DNA from: Dyadobacter tibetensis Y620-1
GTDB taxonomy: Bacteria; Bacteroidota; Bacteroidia; Cytophagales; Spirosomataceae
Assembly: GCF_000566685.1 (NCBI RefSeq)
Contig: NZ_AZQN01000003.1
Location: 186,001-250,000 of the forward strand
Length of the DNA: 64,000 bases
Reading direction: 5' to 3'
Both the position numbers and the translations under genes were made by a program. Positions 34,917 through 45,125 of this stretch are shown here, piece after piece; the first letter of the stretch is position 1; each line of letters starts with the position of its first letter. The notes under the pieces are model-generated. The model made no database searches, was not told the DNA's origin, and worked only from the letters and a program-made list of their open reading frames with translations.

Positions 34917-37043
34917 TTATCGAATGACGATTTGTTTGGTAATACTCTGTCCTTCTCCCACCACTCTGATGATATATTTTCCCGCGGGCATGTTGGAGAC
35001 ATTCAACTCGGCCCTACTGTTGAGGACCGGGGTGGTGATGTTTTTTACGGCACGGCCCTTACTGTCGAACAGGGTAATATCGGCCGATTTAATATCGTCT
35101 CTAGCCTCAACATACACGAAGGAGTCTTGGCTTGGGTTGGGATAAATCACTACTTCATTTTGGTCATTGGTCTTGAATTCCTTGCTGACCGTATCGGAGT
35201 AACAGGTAAGTGTTTGATTGTTAAGAACGAAATCTACTTTCGCCTTGGCGGTATACTTGCCCGATTTCAATACCTTTATAATGGTTGCAGTGGTATCCGT
35301 TTCTATACCTGGGCGCTGCCAGACATATTGCTCATTAAGGCCTGGCAAGTCGATACTGGCTGTGATAGAGAAAGGCCCAGACGATGCAATAGTTGGGGTA
35401 GGGATTTTAGGATGTATGGTCAGTGAGCTTGCATTTGAGCTCTCAGAAACACATCCAAATATGTTCTGACGTTTTACATAATAATTTCCAGACTCGGTAA
35501 GTTTAGCTACCAATCCGCTTGAAACGATGCTGTTGTCGGCCTGATTGTACCAATTGAAGATATCGTTGGCAGGAGCCACAGAAAAGGTAAAGGCAGAATC
35601 GGCACAGGCCTGTTGTGGACCCTGAGGTAGAATCGAAGGGGTGGCAGGTTTGGCATTATTTTCCAATACTACCACCGGGGAGAGGGTCGAGTTGCCATTG
35701 GCGTCTTTTACAGTAGCCCAATACGTTCCCGCAGCGGTAACGCGTATAGAGCTGCTGCTACTTCCAGTATTCCATAAATAGGAAGAGAATCCAGTTGGCA
35801 ACGAAATCGTCACGGCATTATTTTCCGTTACACATTTGGCCGTAATTTGGGGTACAGGGGAAGGTGCCACTGGTGGCGCTTCTGCAAAAAACTTGGCATT
35901 TAAACTGTTGTACCAGGCATCTGCCAATATCGTCAGCGCATCCACGCCTACGAAATGGGTATGGTCGGGCAGACGTAATGGAACCAATGGATCCGTTTCG
36001 GGTCCCGGAAAGGTCGGATTGAATGGGGTGTCTATTACAGCATTTTGGGCTGCAACTATATGCGGATACGCCTGGGCCGGTGCCGACTCCGGTTCCGACG
36101 TCCGGGAGGTCCTGGCAATTACCCAGGTAATCCGCTTGCCTGTGTCGGACTGAATCTTATCGATAATACGTTGCAGGCTTTCCCGATACTGCGTGGCTGT
36201 GGTTCCTTTGGCAGCATCCGTTTCTCCTTGCATCCACAGAATGGCCCGAACGCCAAACTGATTGGCATAATTGCGGGCGGATATCATTAAATTGGCATAA
36301 GGCATTTTGGGCGGATATTTAAATCCACCGTAACGATTGTAGGTGTCTTTCCCGTCTGCACTTTCCGACCAGTTGATAACACTCGTTCCTTCCCAGGCTG
36401 TGTTGATAAAAAGTACGGGTACATTCAGGTTACTGACCAGCCTGTCGCCCAAAAGGCCCCAGCACCATGCCGATTGTCCTCTGGGAGACATAAAGTCCAG
36501 GTCCGTATTGATCTTGGCAAAAGCCGGAGGAGCAGGGTCGGTAAGACGGTCGGTTTCATCGTTGGTGCCATTGGTGATATAAATTACCCGGTCGTCAGTG
36601 GCGCCCGGTCCGGGGTATTTCTTAAGTCCTTGGGCATTGGATTGGCCAGCGATCAGGAAAACTTCGCCTACCCCCAAACGTTCCAATACGTCCCGTGCTA
36701 CTATGGTACCTGCCTTACTACCTCTGATTTCTATGGTGTACCAACCGGCATATAGGGTAATATCTCCTTTAAAGACACCCCCGGCCGGATTTAGTTGTAA
36801 GGTTTGCCAGGGTCGTTCTACACCTTGTCCCAGGAGCACCGGAACGGCGCGAACCTCTATTTTGTCCATCTCAATACTAAAAGTTCCCGAAATTGGAACG
36901 GATCTTTGTCCGGTGATATCCCGCTGATAAACTGCTCTGGGAGCAGGATAGGTGATTTTCAACTGAGCATACACTGATACGGGAATAATTAGTAACAAAA
37001 GCAGGGCCTTTGCCGTAATCTGAAGGATTAATTTAGTGCGCAT
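34917..37043 (-). CDS. T9SS-exported SGNH (sialate O-acetylesterase-like) hydrolase with Ig-like repeats
   Basis: This 708-residue protein has a signal peptide (ending about residue 26, VSVYAQ) and an N-terminal beta domain. The catalytic domain carries Ser135 in IAGQSNAQG, WMQGETDA and an Asp-x-x-His pair in LPDHTHFVG. Two or three Ig-like modules follow (SYLWNTGSSSSSIRVTAAG; FNWYNQADNSI). It ends in a type A T9SS sorting domain (VVIYPNPSQDSF to GQSITKQIVIR). Relatives deacetylate plant or host glycans; the substrate is not known. It is paralogous to the adjacent upstream gene. Confidence 0.88.
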   Translation of the reverse strand: MRTKLILQITAKALLLLLIIPVSVYAQLKITYPAPRAVYQRDITGQRSVPISGTFSIEMDKIEVRAVPVLLGQGVERPWQTLQLNPAGGVFKGDITLYAGWYTIEIRGSKAGTIVARDVLERLGVGEVFLIAGQSNAQGLKKYPGPGATDDRVIYITNGTNDETDRLTDPAPPAFAKINTDLDFMSPRGQSAWCWGLLGDRLVSNLNVPVLFINTAWEGTSVINWSESADGKDTYNRYGGFKYPPKMPYANLMISARNYANQFGVRAILWMQGETDAAKGTTATQYRESLQRIIDKIQSDTGKRITWVIARTSRTSEPESAPAQAYPHIVAAQNAVIDTPFNPTFPGPETDPLVPLRLPDHTHFVGVDALTILADAWYNSLNAKFFAEAPPVAPSPVPQITAKCVTENNAVTISLPTGFSSYLWNTGSSSSSIRVTAAGTYWATVKDANGNSTLSPVVVLENNAKPATPSILPQGPQQACADSAFTFSVAPANDIFNWYNQADNSIVSSGLVAKLTESGNYYVKRQNIFGCVSESSNASSLTIHPKIPTPTIASSGPFSITASIDLPGLNEQYVWQRPGIETDTTATIIKVLKSGKYTAKAKVDFVLNNQTLTCYSDTVSKEFKTNDQNEVVIYPNPSQDSFVYVEARDDIKSADITLFDSKGRAVKNITTPVLNSRAELNVSNMPAGKYIIRVVGEGQSITKQIVIR

Positions 37044-37198
37044 TGGAAATGATTGAACAAGTAAAATCTCTCATATTCAGAAAGAATTAGGTGGAAATTC
37101 ATTTGGCTGGAAGCAGTCAAACGAATGCAAATTTAATAGATTATTTCGGCTATAATATAACTATTCCGTTTTTTTACCTATGCGGAAAAACAGAATGC

Positions 37199-40100
37199 CT
37201 ACCGCGCTACGACAAACTTCTTTACCCCACTGTAATTATCCGACAAAACCCGAACGAGATAGGTGCCAGCCGAGAGATCGGATACTCTAATAAATTGTTG
37301 CGTTTTTAATTCCTGAATTTGTATGGTTTTGTGAACAATTCCGCGTAAATCTATGATCTGTATAGTCGCATTGGACAAGTCGTGCCAGGTCTCCAAGGTC
37401 AGGTTGTCCGAAACCATGGGGTTGGGGTAGATGATCATCTCACCTGCATTCACGGTGGCTACAAAGGTAAAGGGTTCGGATAAGGCGGAACTACAAGTAA
37501 GTTGTGGAGAATACACGATACTATTGCTTACTTGAAATACCCCTGACTCTGCAGATTTGATGGAGATACTGGTTTGGCTAAGGGGTTTCCCATCTTTCTG
37601 CCAATTAAATATCCCTGAGTGTAAATTATTTTCAGCTTGGAGCGTATATACGCCTACCTGTCTGATTTCGGGAACGGTGGGGGCAGGTTTTGCGTCGATA
37701 GTTACGCTGTTGGAAGCAACGGAATAACAGCCTTGCGTGTCGATAAGTCGAGCAGTATAGGTCCCTGACTGCCCTATAGAAACGACAGGCTGAGTCTGAC
37801 CGTCGCTCCAGATTATATTACCTGCGGGCTGAGCCGCCAGCCGGGTTTGGTCTCCCGCACAAAAGGTCGCAGGGCCTTCCAGAGTCACTACTGGGGCGGG
37901 GGGGAGGGCCAGTGCTCTGGTATTAATGGTGCTACTTGGATCGGAAATGCAATTATATTCATTGAGTGTCTGTACATAGAAGCTCCCAGTATTATTAACG
38001 GCTATGGAAGCCGTGCTCTGTCCTGAACTCCACTTGTATGCTGTAGCCGATGGGGCCTGCAGGGTGATGGTCTTATCGGCGCAAAACGTAGTCGGACCCG
38101 AAGCAGTAATGCTAGGACGGGGGGGGAGGGGGTTTTTTACCACCTTAGTAACCGCCGACGGAGGAGAAATGCAACCATTGGCATCCTTGGCAGAAATGGT
38201 ATAATCTCCACTTTCGTAAACAGCAATCTCGGGGTTGTTGGAGCCGTTACTCCATACGTAAATATATGCGGGGGTACTTTGCAATAACGTAAAATCGCGT
38301 TCGCAAAACGTAGTAGGTTTAAGTGAGACGATAGAAGGGGTCGCTGGAAGTGGATTTACCTTGGTGGTAATCACGTCAGAGACCGACTTGCAGCCATTGA
38401 TGTCGGTTTGCGTTACAGAAAATGTACCGGAAATGGTTGTAGTAACTGCTTTGGAGGTAGAACCGGTATTCCACAGGTTTCCCGAATCATAATTTGAAGT
38501 AAGCACCAAGGTTTCACCCTCACAAAAATTAGGATTTCGGCTCAAGGCAATTTGTGGCTTGGCGGGGTTGGGATTCACCTTGACGGTAACGGGGTCTGAT
38601 TCAGGAGAAAAACAGCCCACATTATCTAAGGCTTTTACCGTAAAGGTTCCCGACTGCGAAGTTTGGATGCTGGCTGAAGTGGCTCCATTAGACCAGACGT
38701 TTTTTAGGCTGCTGGAAGACTGAAGAGTAACCGACCCCCCCTCGCAAAATGTAGTGGCTCCACCAGCCTGAATGGATGGTTTGGCTGGAAGGGGTGACGT
38801 AAGTATGGTAATCTGATAAGGATCTGAAGTGTTTTCACAACCATAGACACTTTGGGAAGTCACGGTATATTGCCCGCTGGCCGTCACAGGCAAACGGGGC
38901 GAGGTCGATCCGGTATTCCATTTTATAGCATCTGTAGCACTTGAAATTAAGGTGGCCGTATTGCCCAAACATACTGGGTTGCTTCCCTCTATGCTGATAG
39001 TAGGTTTAGGCCCTTGGATAGCTTCAGAAATAATGATTTCGGGCGAAAAGATATAATTGCCAAAAGAATCGAGGGCCTTGGCGCGGAAGCTCCCATTGCC
39101 AACCGTAATATTGGTTCCTGCCTGCCCGTTGCTCCAGCTATGTGCACTGTATCCGGAGTTGGTGACGGTAAGTCGGAGGGAACTTCCGGAACAGGCCACT
39201 GAGACACTTAATGGCCCAACGGCGGGATGAGGAATGGAACTATTAAAAAATGCATCATCCAACTTGGCATTCCAAGCCTGGGCCAATTGGCTAATGCCTC
39301 CATCAGTAAAATGAACTCCATCGCCTCGGTTGAAGGTATTGTCTCTGGGAATTTGAATGATATCAGTATCTGGCCCTTGGAATGTATTGGTGCTGGTGCT
39401 GATAGCTTGTAACTGACCATTTCTTACCATTTGATTGACCCCTCTGCTGTTGTCGTAACTACTTAGCGATATCATCCAAGAGACATTCTTCCCACTTTCC
39501 CTCCTATTAGCTTCTATTACCGCTTTAAGGTCCAGGGCATATTTATCGCTGGTGGTGGCAAATTCAGGGTGATTCGCAAAATAATTATCCGCTTCACCCT
39601 GCTCCCATAACACTGCCCGAAGCCCTGTGATGGGAATATAGTACTGCATGACCCACCTTAAATTGATGAAGGGCATCCCACTTGGGGAATAAGGATATGG
39701 GGCATAAGGCGAGTACGCCGTTCCGGAGATGCTCTCCCTCCAGGTGCGTACCTGTGTACCCTCGTAGCCGGTATTGAAAAACAGGATGGGAACGTTCAGT
39801 CTTTGGGCCAGCTTGTCGCCAAGAGCTCCCCAGGCCCATGCCGACAGGCCTCGGGGCGAGATTTTGGAATGAGTATCCAGATGACTGAACTGTGGGTAGG
39901 GAAGGCCAGATGCCCCACTGTCGTTGATATTATCAAAATTAACCGTGTTTACACGGTCATCAGTAACTTCGGGGCTGCCGTATTGGTCGTATCCCTGGGC
40001 ATTGGACTGTCCACTGACAATAAATACCTCTCCGATTCCTACATGCTCTACTGTTGCCATGCCCACATCGGAGGCTCCATTCTTACCCCTTACCTCCAAT

Positions 40101-40396
40101 TTATACCAACCACCAAAGGCCTCTATACTTCCTTCGAAAAAACCGCCCTGAGGACTATTTTGAAGCACATGCCAGTCGATATTCGAACCACCTTGAAGGG
40201 CAACAAGCCTTGCCTCGACTTTGTCGATATGCTGTTTGAAGCTTCCACTCACCCGGATTGTCGCTCGGTTATTACTATTTCTCTGAACCACCAGCCGGTC
40301 CATTGGATAATTGATACTAATCTGGCCAAGAGACTCTAGACTTATAGCAATACAGAATAGAACAATCTTTAATACAATCGGTAAAGTTATTTTCAT
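37199..40396 (-). CDS. Large T9SS-exported SGNH esterase with about seven Ig-like repeats
   Basis: This 1065-residue paralogue of the neighbouring esterase has a signal peptide (SLESLGQ) and an N-terminal beta domain. The SGNH domain carries Ser131 in VSGQSNAQG, LWEQGEAD and an Asp-x-x-His in GDGVHFTDGG. At least six consecutive repeats of about 73 residues follow; most share a Phe-Cys near the start, Trp-Ser/Asn-x-Gly in the middle and Gly-Cys or Asn-Cys near the end. A T9SS type A domain closes it (MIIYPNPMVSDN to YSGVKKFVVAR). ATG 40396 is preferred to TTG 40414. Confidence 0.88.
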   Translation of the reverse strand: MKITLPIVLKIVLFCIAISLESLGQISINYPMDRLVVQRNSNNRATIRVSGSFKQHIDKVEARLVALQGGSNIDWHVLQNSPQGGFFEGSIEAFGGWYKLEVRGKNGASDVGMATVEHVGIGEVFIVSGQSNAQGYDQYGSPEVTDDRVNTVNFDNINDSGASGLPYPQFSHLDTHSKISPRGLSAWAWGALGDKLAQRLNVPILFFNTGYEGTQVRTWRESISGTAYSPYAPYPYSPSGMPFINLRWVMQYYIPITGLRAVLWEQGEADNYFANHPEFATTSDKYALDLKAVIEANRRESGKNVSWMISLSSYDNSRGVNQMVRNGQLQAISTSTNTFQGPDTDIIQIPRDNTFNRGDGVHFTDGGISQLAQAWNAKLDDAFFNSSIPHPAVGPLSVSVACSGSSLRLTVTNSGYSAHSWSNGQAGTNITVGNGSFRAKALDSFGNYIFSPEIIISEAIQGPKPTISIEGSNPVCLGNTATLISSATDAIKWNTGSTSPRLPVTASGQYTVTSQSVYGCENTSDPYQITILTSPLPAKPSIQAGGATTFCEGGSVTLQSSSSLKNVWSNGATSASIQTSQSGTFTVKALDNVGCFSPESDPVTVKVNPNPAKPQIALSRNPNFCEGETLVLTSNYDSGNLWNTGSTSKAVTTTISGTFSVTQTDINGCKSVSDVITTKVNPLPATPSIVSLKPTTFCERDFTLLQSTPAYIYVWSNGSNNPEIAVYESGDYTISAKDANGCISPPSAVTKVVKNPLPPRPSITASGPTTFCADKTITLQAPSATAYKWSSGQSTASIAVNNTGSFYVQTLNEYNCISDPSSTINTRALALPPAPVVTLEGPATFCAGDQTRLAAQPAGNIIWSDGQTQPVVSIGQSGTYTARLIDTQGCYSVASNSVTIDAKPAPTVPEIRQVGVYTLQAENNLHSGIFNWQKDGKPLSQTSISIKSAESGVFQVSNSIVYSPQLTCSSALSEPFTFVATVNAGEMIIYPNPMVSDNLTLETWHDLSNATIQIIDLRGIVHKTIQIQELKTQQFIRVSDLSAGTYLVRVLSDNYSGVKKFVVAR

Positions 40397-40481
40397 GGCT
40401 ACGGTAAACGGCAATTTTAAAAGTATTTCTTGGGTGACACCAAAGTAAGAGGAAATGGTTGTCTTTACCGCAAAAAACTTA

Positions 40482-41486
40482 TTATGCGTCTAACGTCTGA
40501 TTGATGCGATTCCATATCGCATCCTTTAATTGTTCAATTCCTTCTTGGGTTATTGCTGAAATATAGTGAATAGTTAACTCTGAAGGCAATTGGGCCTTGA
40601 GGGCTGGTCGATCGTCTTCAGCTATTGTGTCCATTTTCGTAATGGCCAGAATCCTGTTTTTATCCAGTAATTCGGGATTATACAAGTTAAGCTCTTGCAG
40701 GAGGGTCTGGTATTCGGCCATAATATCCTCACTGGTGGCGGGTACCATGAATAAAAGAATGGAGTTTCTTTCTATATGTCTCAGGAAACGTATTCCAAGC
40801 CCTTTGCCCTGAGAGGCTCCTTCAATGATACCAGGTATGTCTGCCATAATAAAGGAGCGGAAATCTCGGTATGGCACCACCCCTAGGTTAGGCACCAGGG
40901 TAGTAAAAGGGTAGTCGGCAATTTCGGGCCGGGCTGCAGAAACGGCTGCTAGCAAGGTGGACTTACCAGCATTCGGGAATCCTACCAGGCCGACATCCGC
41001 AAGGACTTTCAGCTCCAGTATCACCCATTCTTCACCACCAGGCTCGCCAGGCTGAGCATGCTGTGGCGTTTGGTTGGTGGCCGATTTAAAATGGTCGTTG
41101 CCCATTCCTCCGCGGCCTCCTTTTAGTAATATTATCTCCTGACCATCTTCTGTAATTTCGCAGACCTGTTCGCCGGTTTCGGCCATGCGGGCAATGGTCC
41201 CTAAGGGAACCTCTAAAATAATGTCTTTTCCTTCAGACCCGGTACGGCGTCCTCCTTCCCCTGCTTTTCCGTTAAATGCCTTAACATGTTTGGTATATTT
41301 AAGGTGTAACAGCGTCCAGAGTTGAGAATTTCCTTTCAGGATTACGTGTCCTCCTCTTCCTCCATCCCCTCCATCGGGTCCCCCTTTTTCCACGTGTTTC
41401 TCGCGGCGGAAGTGTAATGCGCCGGCTCCCCCGGCACCCGATTTGACATTAATTTTTACGTAATCGATGAAATTTGAAGAAGCCAT
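40482..41486 (-). CDS. obgE: Obg-family GTPase
   Basis: This 334-residue ribosome-associated GTPase acts in 50S assembly and stress control. The Gly-rich Obg fold is at the N-terminus ([30 protein letters not shown]). G-domain motifs are GFPNAGKST (P-loop), [16 protein letters not shown] and TKMD. There is no long C-terminal extension. adk is 33 nt upstream on the same strand. Confidence 0.96.
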   Translation of the reverse strand: MASSNFIDYVKINVKSGAGGAGALHFRREKHVEKGGPDGGDGGRGGHVILKGNSQLWTLLHLKYTKHVKAFNGKAGEGGRRTGSEGKDIILEVPLGTIARMAETGEQVCEITEDGQEIILLKGGRGGMGNDHFKSATNQTPQHAQPGEPGGEEWVILELKVLADVGLVGFPNAGKSTLLAAVSAARPEIADYPFTTLVPNLGVVPYRDFRSFIMADIPGIIEGASQGKGLGIRFLRHIERNSILLFMVPATSEDIMAEYQTLLQELNLYNPELLDKNRILAITKMDTIAEDDRPALKAQLPSELTIHYISAITQEGIEQLKDAIWNRINQTLDA

Positions 41487-41519
41487 TATTTTGTTTTTGG
41501 TAATAAAAAGTAACTTGGC

Positions 41520-42086
41520 CTAGCCTATGGCCGCTGTGATGGCTTGGAATATCTCCTGAATTTCTCCAATACCCTGTACCGCTACATATTTGTCCTGAGA
41601 ACGATAGTAGTCGGCAACTGGCGTGGTCTTTGAATTGTACTCTTGTATGCGCTTACGAATCAAGTCCTCATTCTGATCATCTGGTCGACCAGAGGTTTTT
41701 CCACGGTTGAGCAGTCGCGCGAGTAACTCCTCGTCTGTCACTTCTAAACCTATCATTACCTGAATTGATTCCCCATAAGAAGTCAATAACGTATCGAGGG
41801 CCTCTGCTTGTTTTACTGTACGAGGAAAACCATCGAAGATAAATCCTGCTGCCTGACGATTTTCTTTAAGCTTGTTTTCAATCATGCCAATAACCACTTC
41901 GTCGGGCACGAGTAACCCTTGGTCCATCAGGGTTTTTGCCTTTAAGCCTAGGTCAGTCCCTTGCTGTATTTCGGAACGGAGTAAGTCGCCAGTAGACAAA
42001 TGGATTAGTTGGTATTGGGCAATGATCTTCTCACTTTGAGTGCCTTTCCCAGCCCCTGGAGGGCCAAAAAGAATAAGATTGAGCAT
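41520..42086 (-). CDS. adk: Adenylate kinase, short-lid form
   Basis: This 188-residue enzyme interconverts ATP + AMP and 2 ADP. Its P-loop is FGPPGAGKGTQSEKI; the NMP-binding region is STGDLLRSEI and FDGFPRTVKQAEAL. The lid is reduced to NRGKTSGRPDD, without the zinc-binding insert of long adenylate kinases. It is followed at 33 nt by obg and separated from the gene upstream by a hairpin. Confidence 0.97.
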   Translation of the reverse strand: MLNLILFGPPGAGKGTQSEKIIAQYQLIHLSTGDLLRSEIQQGTDLGLKAKTLMDQGLLVPDEVVIGMIENKLKENRQAAGFIFDGFPRTVKQAEALDTLLTSYGESIQVMIGLEVTDEELLARLLNRGKTSGRPDDQNEDLIRKRIQEYNSKTTPVADYYRSQDKYVAVQGIGEIQEIFQAITAAIG

Positions 42087-42187
42087 AGTATCTTCTTAAG
42101 ATTGGGTGTCGCAAATGATGGTTGTTTTCGGCAAAAATACAATTCTTAGTCTTTGTCAGCTAATTATCATTCAATATTTTAAAATAA

Positions 42188-42218
42188 AATCCCCATACAA
42201 GCTGGTGCACGGGGATTC
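42188..42218 (-). terminator. Terminator downstream of the secreted T9SS-like protein gene
   Basis: An AATCCCC / GGGGATT stem (7 bp) encloses a loop of about 17 nt. On the minus strand it ends in TTTTATTTTA, placed between the end of the charged secreted-protein gene and adk. Confidence 0.6.
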
Positions 42219-42241
42219 TTTAAGTACGAAAATGGGAAGGG

Positions 42242-43051
42242 CTAGGGTATAACCATTCGGCGTACGCTTCCATCTTCACCCATGGTTACCATTACAAATA
42301 TGGTCCCATGCGTGTTTTTTTTGATGGGTACTTGCCCTACAAATTCTCCTTCAAAATCTTTTATAACCCGCTCACCTACTTCCTTACCTTTGGTGTCGGT
42401 TATACGTATGTGGACATCCCCTTTATGAAGGGTCTGGAAACGTAGGTTAATTACGCCGTTATGAGGCTTATTGGGGTGAATACTCAGACCCTTTACCATG
42501 CTTGCCGTGCTTACTTCATCCTTTCCTATATCGCCTATTCTGTTTTCAAACCGTTCTCCCCAAGACTCCATCTCCTTCATCAGTGCCCTTGCTTTTGGAC
42601 TAAAGTCTCGTTTTAAATGCATCATTCTGTTTTCAATATCGCCTGAGATCCGTTCCAGATCTCTTTCCATATTTTCCCAGTGATACACGAAACTATCCTC
42701 TTCTTCTGGACCAAAAATTCGGCGGTTGACATGAAGTTTTCGACGTTCTTCCATGCGATTCTTATTTTTGGCCATTTCGCTAGAGTCTATTGAAGCCCTT
42801 TTGGCGCCCCTTTTTTGGTCTATCGAGTCTAAAATCTGCTCGATGAGCTCCTCCCTTTGTTCATGATTCAGATCAGAGAGGCTGTACTCCCTGACAATCT
42901 CCTTAGACCGACCATCTAGTTCTTCCGTAATCCGGATATTAATCTTTGTTTTGGAAGACGTTTTCTCTTGAGCTTGGGATGGGTACACCATAGCCATAAG
43001 AGCCAGGCTAAGTCCTGATACCAGGTTCCGACTAAATTGTAAGGCTTTCAT
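42242..43051 (-). CDS. Secreted charged protein with a T9SS-like C-terminal domain
   Basis: This 269-residue protein has a signal peptide (LMAMVYPSQAQ), then a Lys/Glu/Arg-rich helical region (about 35-175) with a RRIFGPEEEDSFVYHWENME segment. The last ~80 residues follow the T9SS type A pattern (SIHPNKPHNGVINLRF, HIRITDTKGKEVGE) but with HPNKP in place of the usual YPNP. No catalytic motif is visible. It is divergent from, and may share a control region with, a sensor histidine kinase gene. Function unknown. Confidence 0.7.
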   Translation of the reverse strand: MKALQFSRNLVSGLSLALMAMVYPSQAQEKTSSKTKINIRITEELDGRSKEIVREYSLSDLNHEQREELIEQILDSIDQKRGAKRASIDSSEMAKNKNRMEERRKLHVNRRIFGPEEEDSFVYHWENMERDLERISGDIENRMMHLKRDFSPKARALMKEMESWGERFENRIGDIGKDEVSTASMVKGLSIHPNKPHNGVINLRFQTLHKGDVHIRITDTKGKEVGERVIKDFEGEFVGQVPIKKNTHGTIFVMVTMGEDGSVRRMVIP

Positions 43052-43162
43052 AATTGTAAATCGAATGATAGATGAGACAATAATTTACTTAAAGTGGTTA
43101 ACCGATTGATATGCAGTCCTGTTAAAATTTGTTAAATGCTGTGCTTTGGTACCAATTGGCTT

Positions 43163-43170
43163 TAAATTTG
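43163..43170 (+). promoter_or_regulatory. Candidate -7 box for the sensor kinase gene
   Basis: TAAATTTG matches TAnnTTTG and lies 80 nt before ATG 43251. It supports that start, because upstream in-frame starts would lie before the predicted transcription start. Confidence 0.45.
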
Positions 43171-43250
43171 TTCTGAGCGTGAAGAGTAGAAGGGCGTTGC
43201 AAAGACGAAACAGTACCCTTCAACGTTGCACCGATAAGCCAAAAAATTAT

Positions 43251-45047
43251 ATGACCAAAAGGAAAATACAAATTATAATAGGTTTGATGTGTCTGGCTAT
43301 GTTTGGTCTGGTAGGACTTCAATGGTATTGGATCAAGGAGGCGATGGACATACGGCATGATCAGTTCAACCACAAGGTGGCAGAGTCGGTGCAGGAGGTT
43401 GTACATCGGCTGGAAAAACAAGAGATGATGTATCTGCTGCAACAGCGAATTGACAGTGAGCAACAAAAAAACCGTTTAGACAGGATTGCCACATTAAAAC
43501 AAACGCCCTTGCAGCAACCCAAAGACAAACCTGTGCCTGCTGATACCCGAACGGACCCTCAACCGGGTGCCAAGTATAAGGTTATTATGGGGCCTCATGG
43601 GGAGGAGATTCATTATGAGATCGTCACTGAGTCGGTACCCACCGACGTGCTCAGCCCAAATTTTAGAATCCTGGCCGAGTTCCAGCAACAAATTATGGAT
43701 GAATTTTTCCAGGCCCAGCGATTTGGCGCTGCAGGTATGGACGAATTTGTCCGGCGACGAATGGATGATGAGCGCAAGTTGGGAAAGGCATTTTCGGATG
43801 CCTTCGCAGGAAAGGAAAAGGAGCCTACTCCTGCCCTTAGGCAGCAACGAAGTTCAGAATCTGCCACGAGGAATAAGCCATTGAAAAAAAAGGCTTCTGC
43901 CTTGCCTCTTACTAGCCACCCGACAATAGAGCCCGATCGGGTGGGCCTACTCCGCGAAGTCATGCAGGATTTGATGTATACCAAAAGGCCTATTCAGGAG
44001 CGTGTTAATCGCTTTCTTTTAGATACACTATTGCGAAAGGAATTTCGAGAGAATGGAATTGACATTCCCTTCGAATTTGCCGTTCAAAATGCAGACCCTA
44101 AGGATTTCGTTCTGGCGACCACCCAAATGAATGCACCGGAATGGCAGGCTAGGTCGTATAAAGCTGCCCTGTTCCCAAATGAAATGGCACCTAGCCAGAA
44201 CATGTTGATGGTCTACTTCCCCGATCAGGAGAAATATATACTTAGCAATATGGGGATGCTTTTTGGAGGTTCCGGAGCATTAATATTAATCGTCATGGCC
44301 TGTTTCTATATGGCTGTGTCCACTATTATTCGTCAAAAGAAAATGTCGGATATCAAAACCGACTTTATCAATAATATGACCCATGAACTCAAAACGCCTA
44401 TTTCTACCATAGGCCTGGCTGTGGACATGGCGCATGAAAACGTGGAAGGACAGGCACCTACTCCTGCTGAATCCAGAATGGGGAGGTACCTGGGTATTAT
44501 TCAAGAAGAAAACAAACGGTTGGGCATTCATGTTGAGAAGGTTTTGCAAATGGCCATGCTGGACAAGGGGGAGGTGAAACTCAACATGGAGCATGTTTCG
44601 GTGCAGGAGTTGCTTACCCAGGCGCTCAATAGCTTGTCGATGCAGATCGAAAGAAAAAATGGAGTTGTAAATCTGAGTTTGGAAGCCGAGCATGATACGG
44701 TAAAAGGAGACGAGGTCCATCTAATTAATATTTTGAAAAACCTTTTAGACAATGCCATTAAATATTCTCCTAAGGAATTATTTATCGACATCCGTACCGC
44801 CAATGTACAGCAAGGAGTCCAGATCATGATTAGTGATCGTGGACTGGGGCTTAGCAAAGAGCAACAGTCCCGTATTTTTGAAACATTTTATAGGGTTCCC
44901 ACAGGTGACGTACACGATGTAAAAGGGTTTGGCCTAGGGCTTAGTTATGTCAAAAAAATGGTGGAGGCACATCAGGGAACTATATCAGTAGAAAGTAAGC
45001 TGGGGCTAGGCAGTGTGTTCACACTCTGGTTTCCGTTAGAAATTTAG
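43251..45047 (+). CDS. Orphan sensor histidine kinase
   Basis: This 598-residue membrane kinase has helix 1 at about 7-25 and a large extracytoplasmic sensor region that is Gln/Glu-rich and matches no domain I know. Helix 2 is at about 340-360. HisKA follows with H378 (NNMTHELKTPIS), then HATPase_c with the N box LKNLLDNAIKYSP and G boxes DRGLGLS and GFGLGLSYVKKM. No response regulator gene is adjacent, so its partner must be elsewhere. ATG 43251 (MTKRKIQII) was chosen because upstream in-frame starts lack a membrane-protein context and precede the promoter box. Confidence 0.9.
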   Translation: MTKRKIQIIIGLMCLAMFGLVGLQWYWIKEAMDIRHDQFNHKVAESVQEVVHRLEKQEMMYLLQQRIDSEQQKNRLDRIATLKQTPLQQPKDKPVPADTRTDPQPGAKYKVIMGPHGEEIHYEIVTESVPTDVLSPNFRILAEFQQQIMDEFFQAQRFGAAGMDEFVRRRMDDERKLGKAFSDAFAGKEKEPTPALRQQRSSESATRNKPLKKKASALPLTSHPTIEPDRVGLLREVMQDLMYTKRPIQERVNRFLLDTLLRKEFRENGIDIPFEFAVQNADPKDFVLATTQMNAPEWQARSYKAALFPNEMAPSQNMLMVYFPDQEKYILSNMGMLFGGSGALILIVMACFYMAVSTIIRQKKMSDIKTDFINNMTHELKTPISTIGLAVDMAHENVEGQAPTPAESRMGRYLGIIQEENKRLGIHVEKVLQMAMLDKGEVKLNMEHVSVQELLTQALNSLSMQIERKNGVVNLSLEAEHDTVKGDEVHLINILKNLLDNAIKYSPKELFIDIRTANVQQGVQIMISDRGLGLSKEQQSRIFETFYRVPTGDVHDVKGFGLGLSYVKKMVEAHQGTISVESKLGLGSVFTLWFPLEI

Positions 45048-45125
45048 AATATCTGCGTTTCAAATGATAACTTGCCTACTTTTTAAGGTAGTAACGCGTA
45101 AAATCACGCATTTTATTCTATAAGA

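Noticed and set aside
34746..35426. Open frame of 226 codons on the plus strand
   Set aside because: It lies antisense to the T9SS tail and Ig-like modules of the esterase and extends into the nuo promoter region; the translation matches no recognisable domain.
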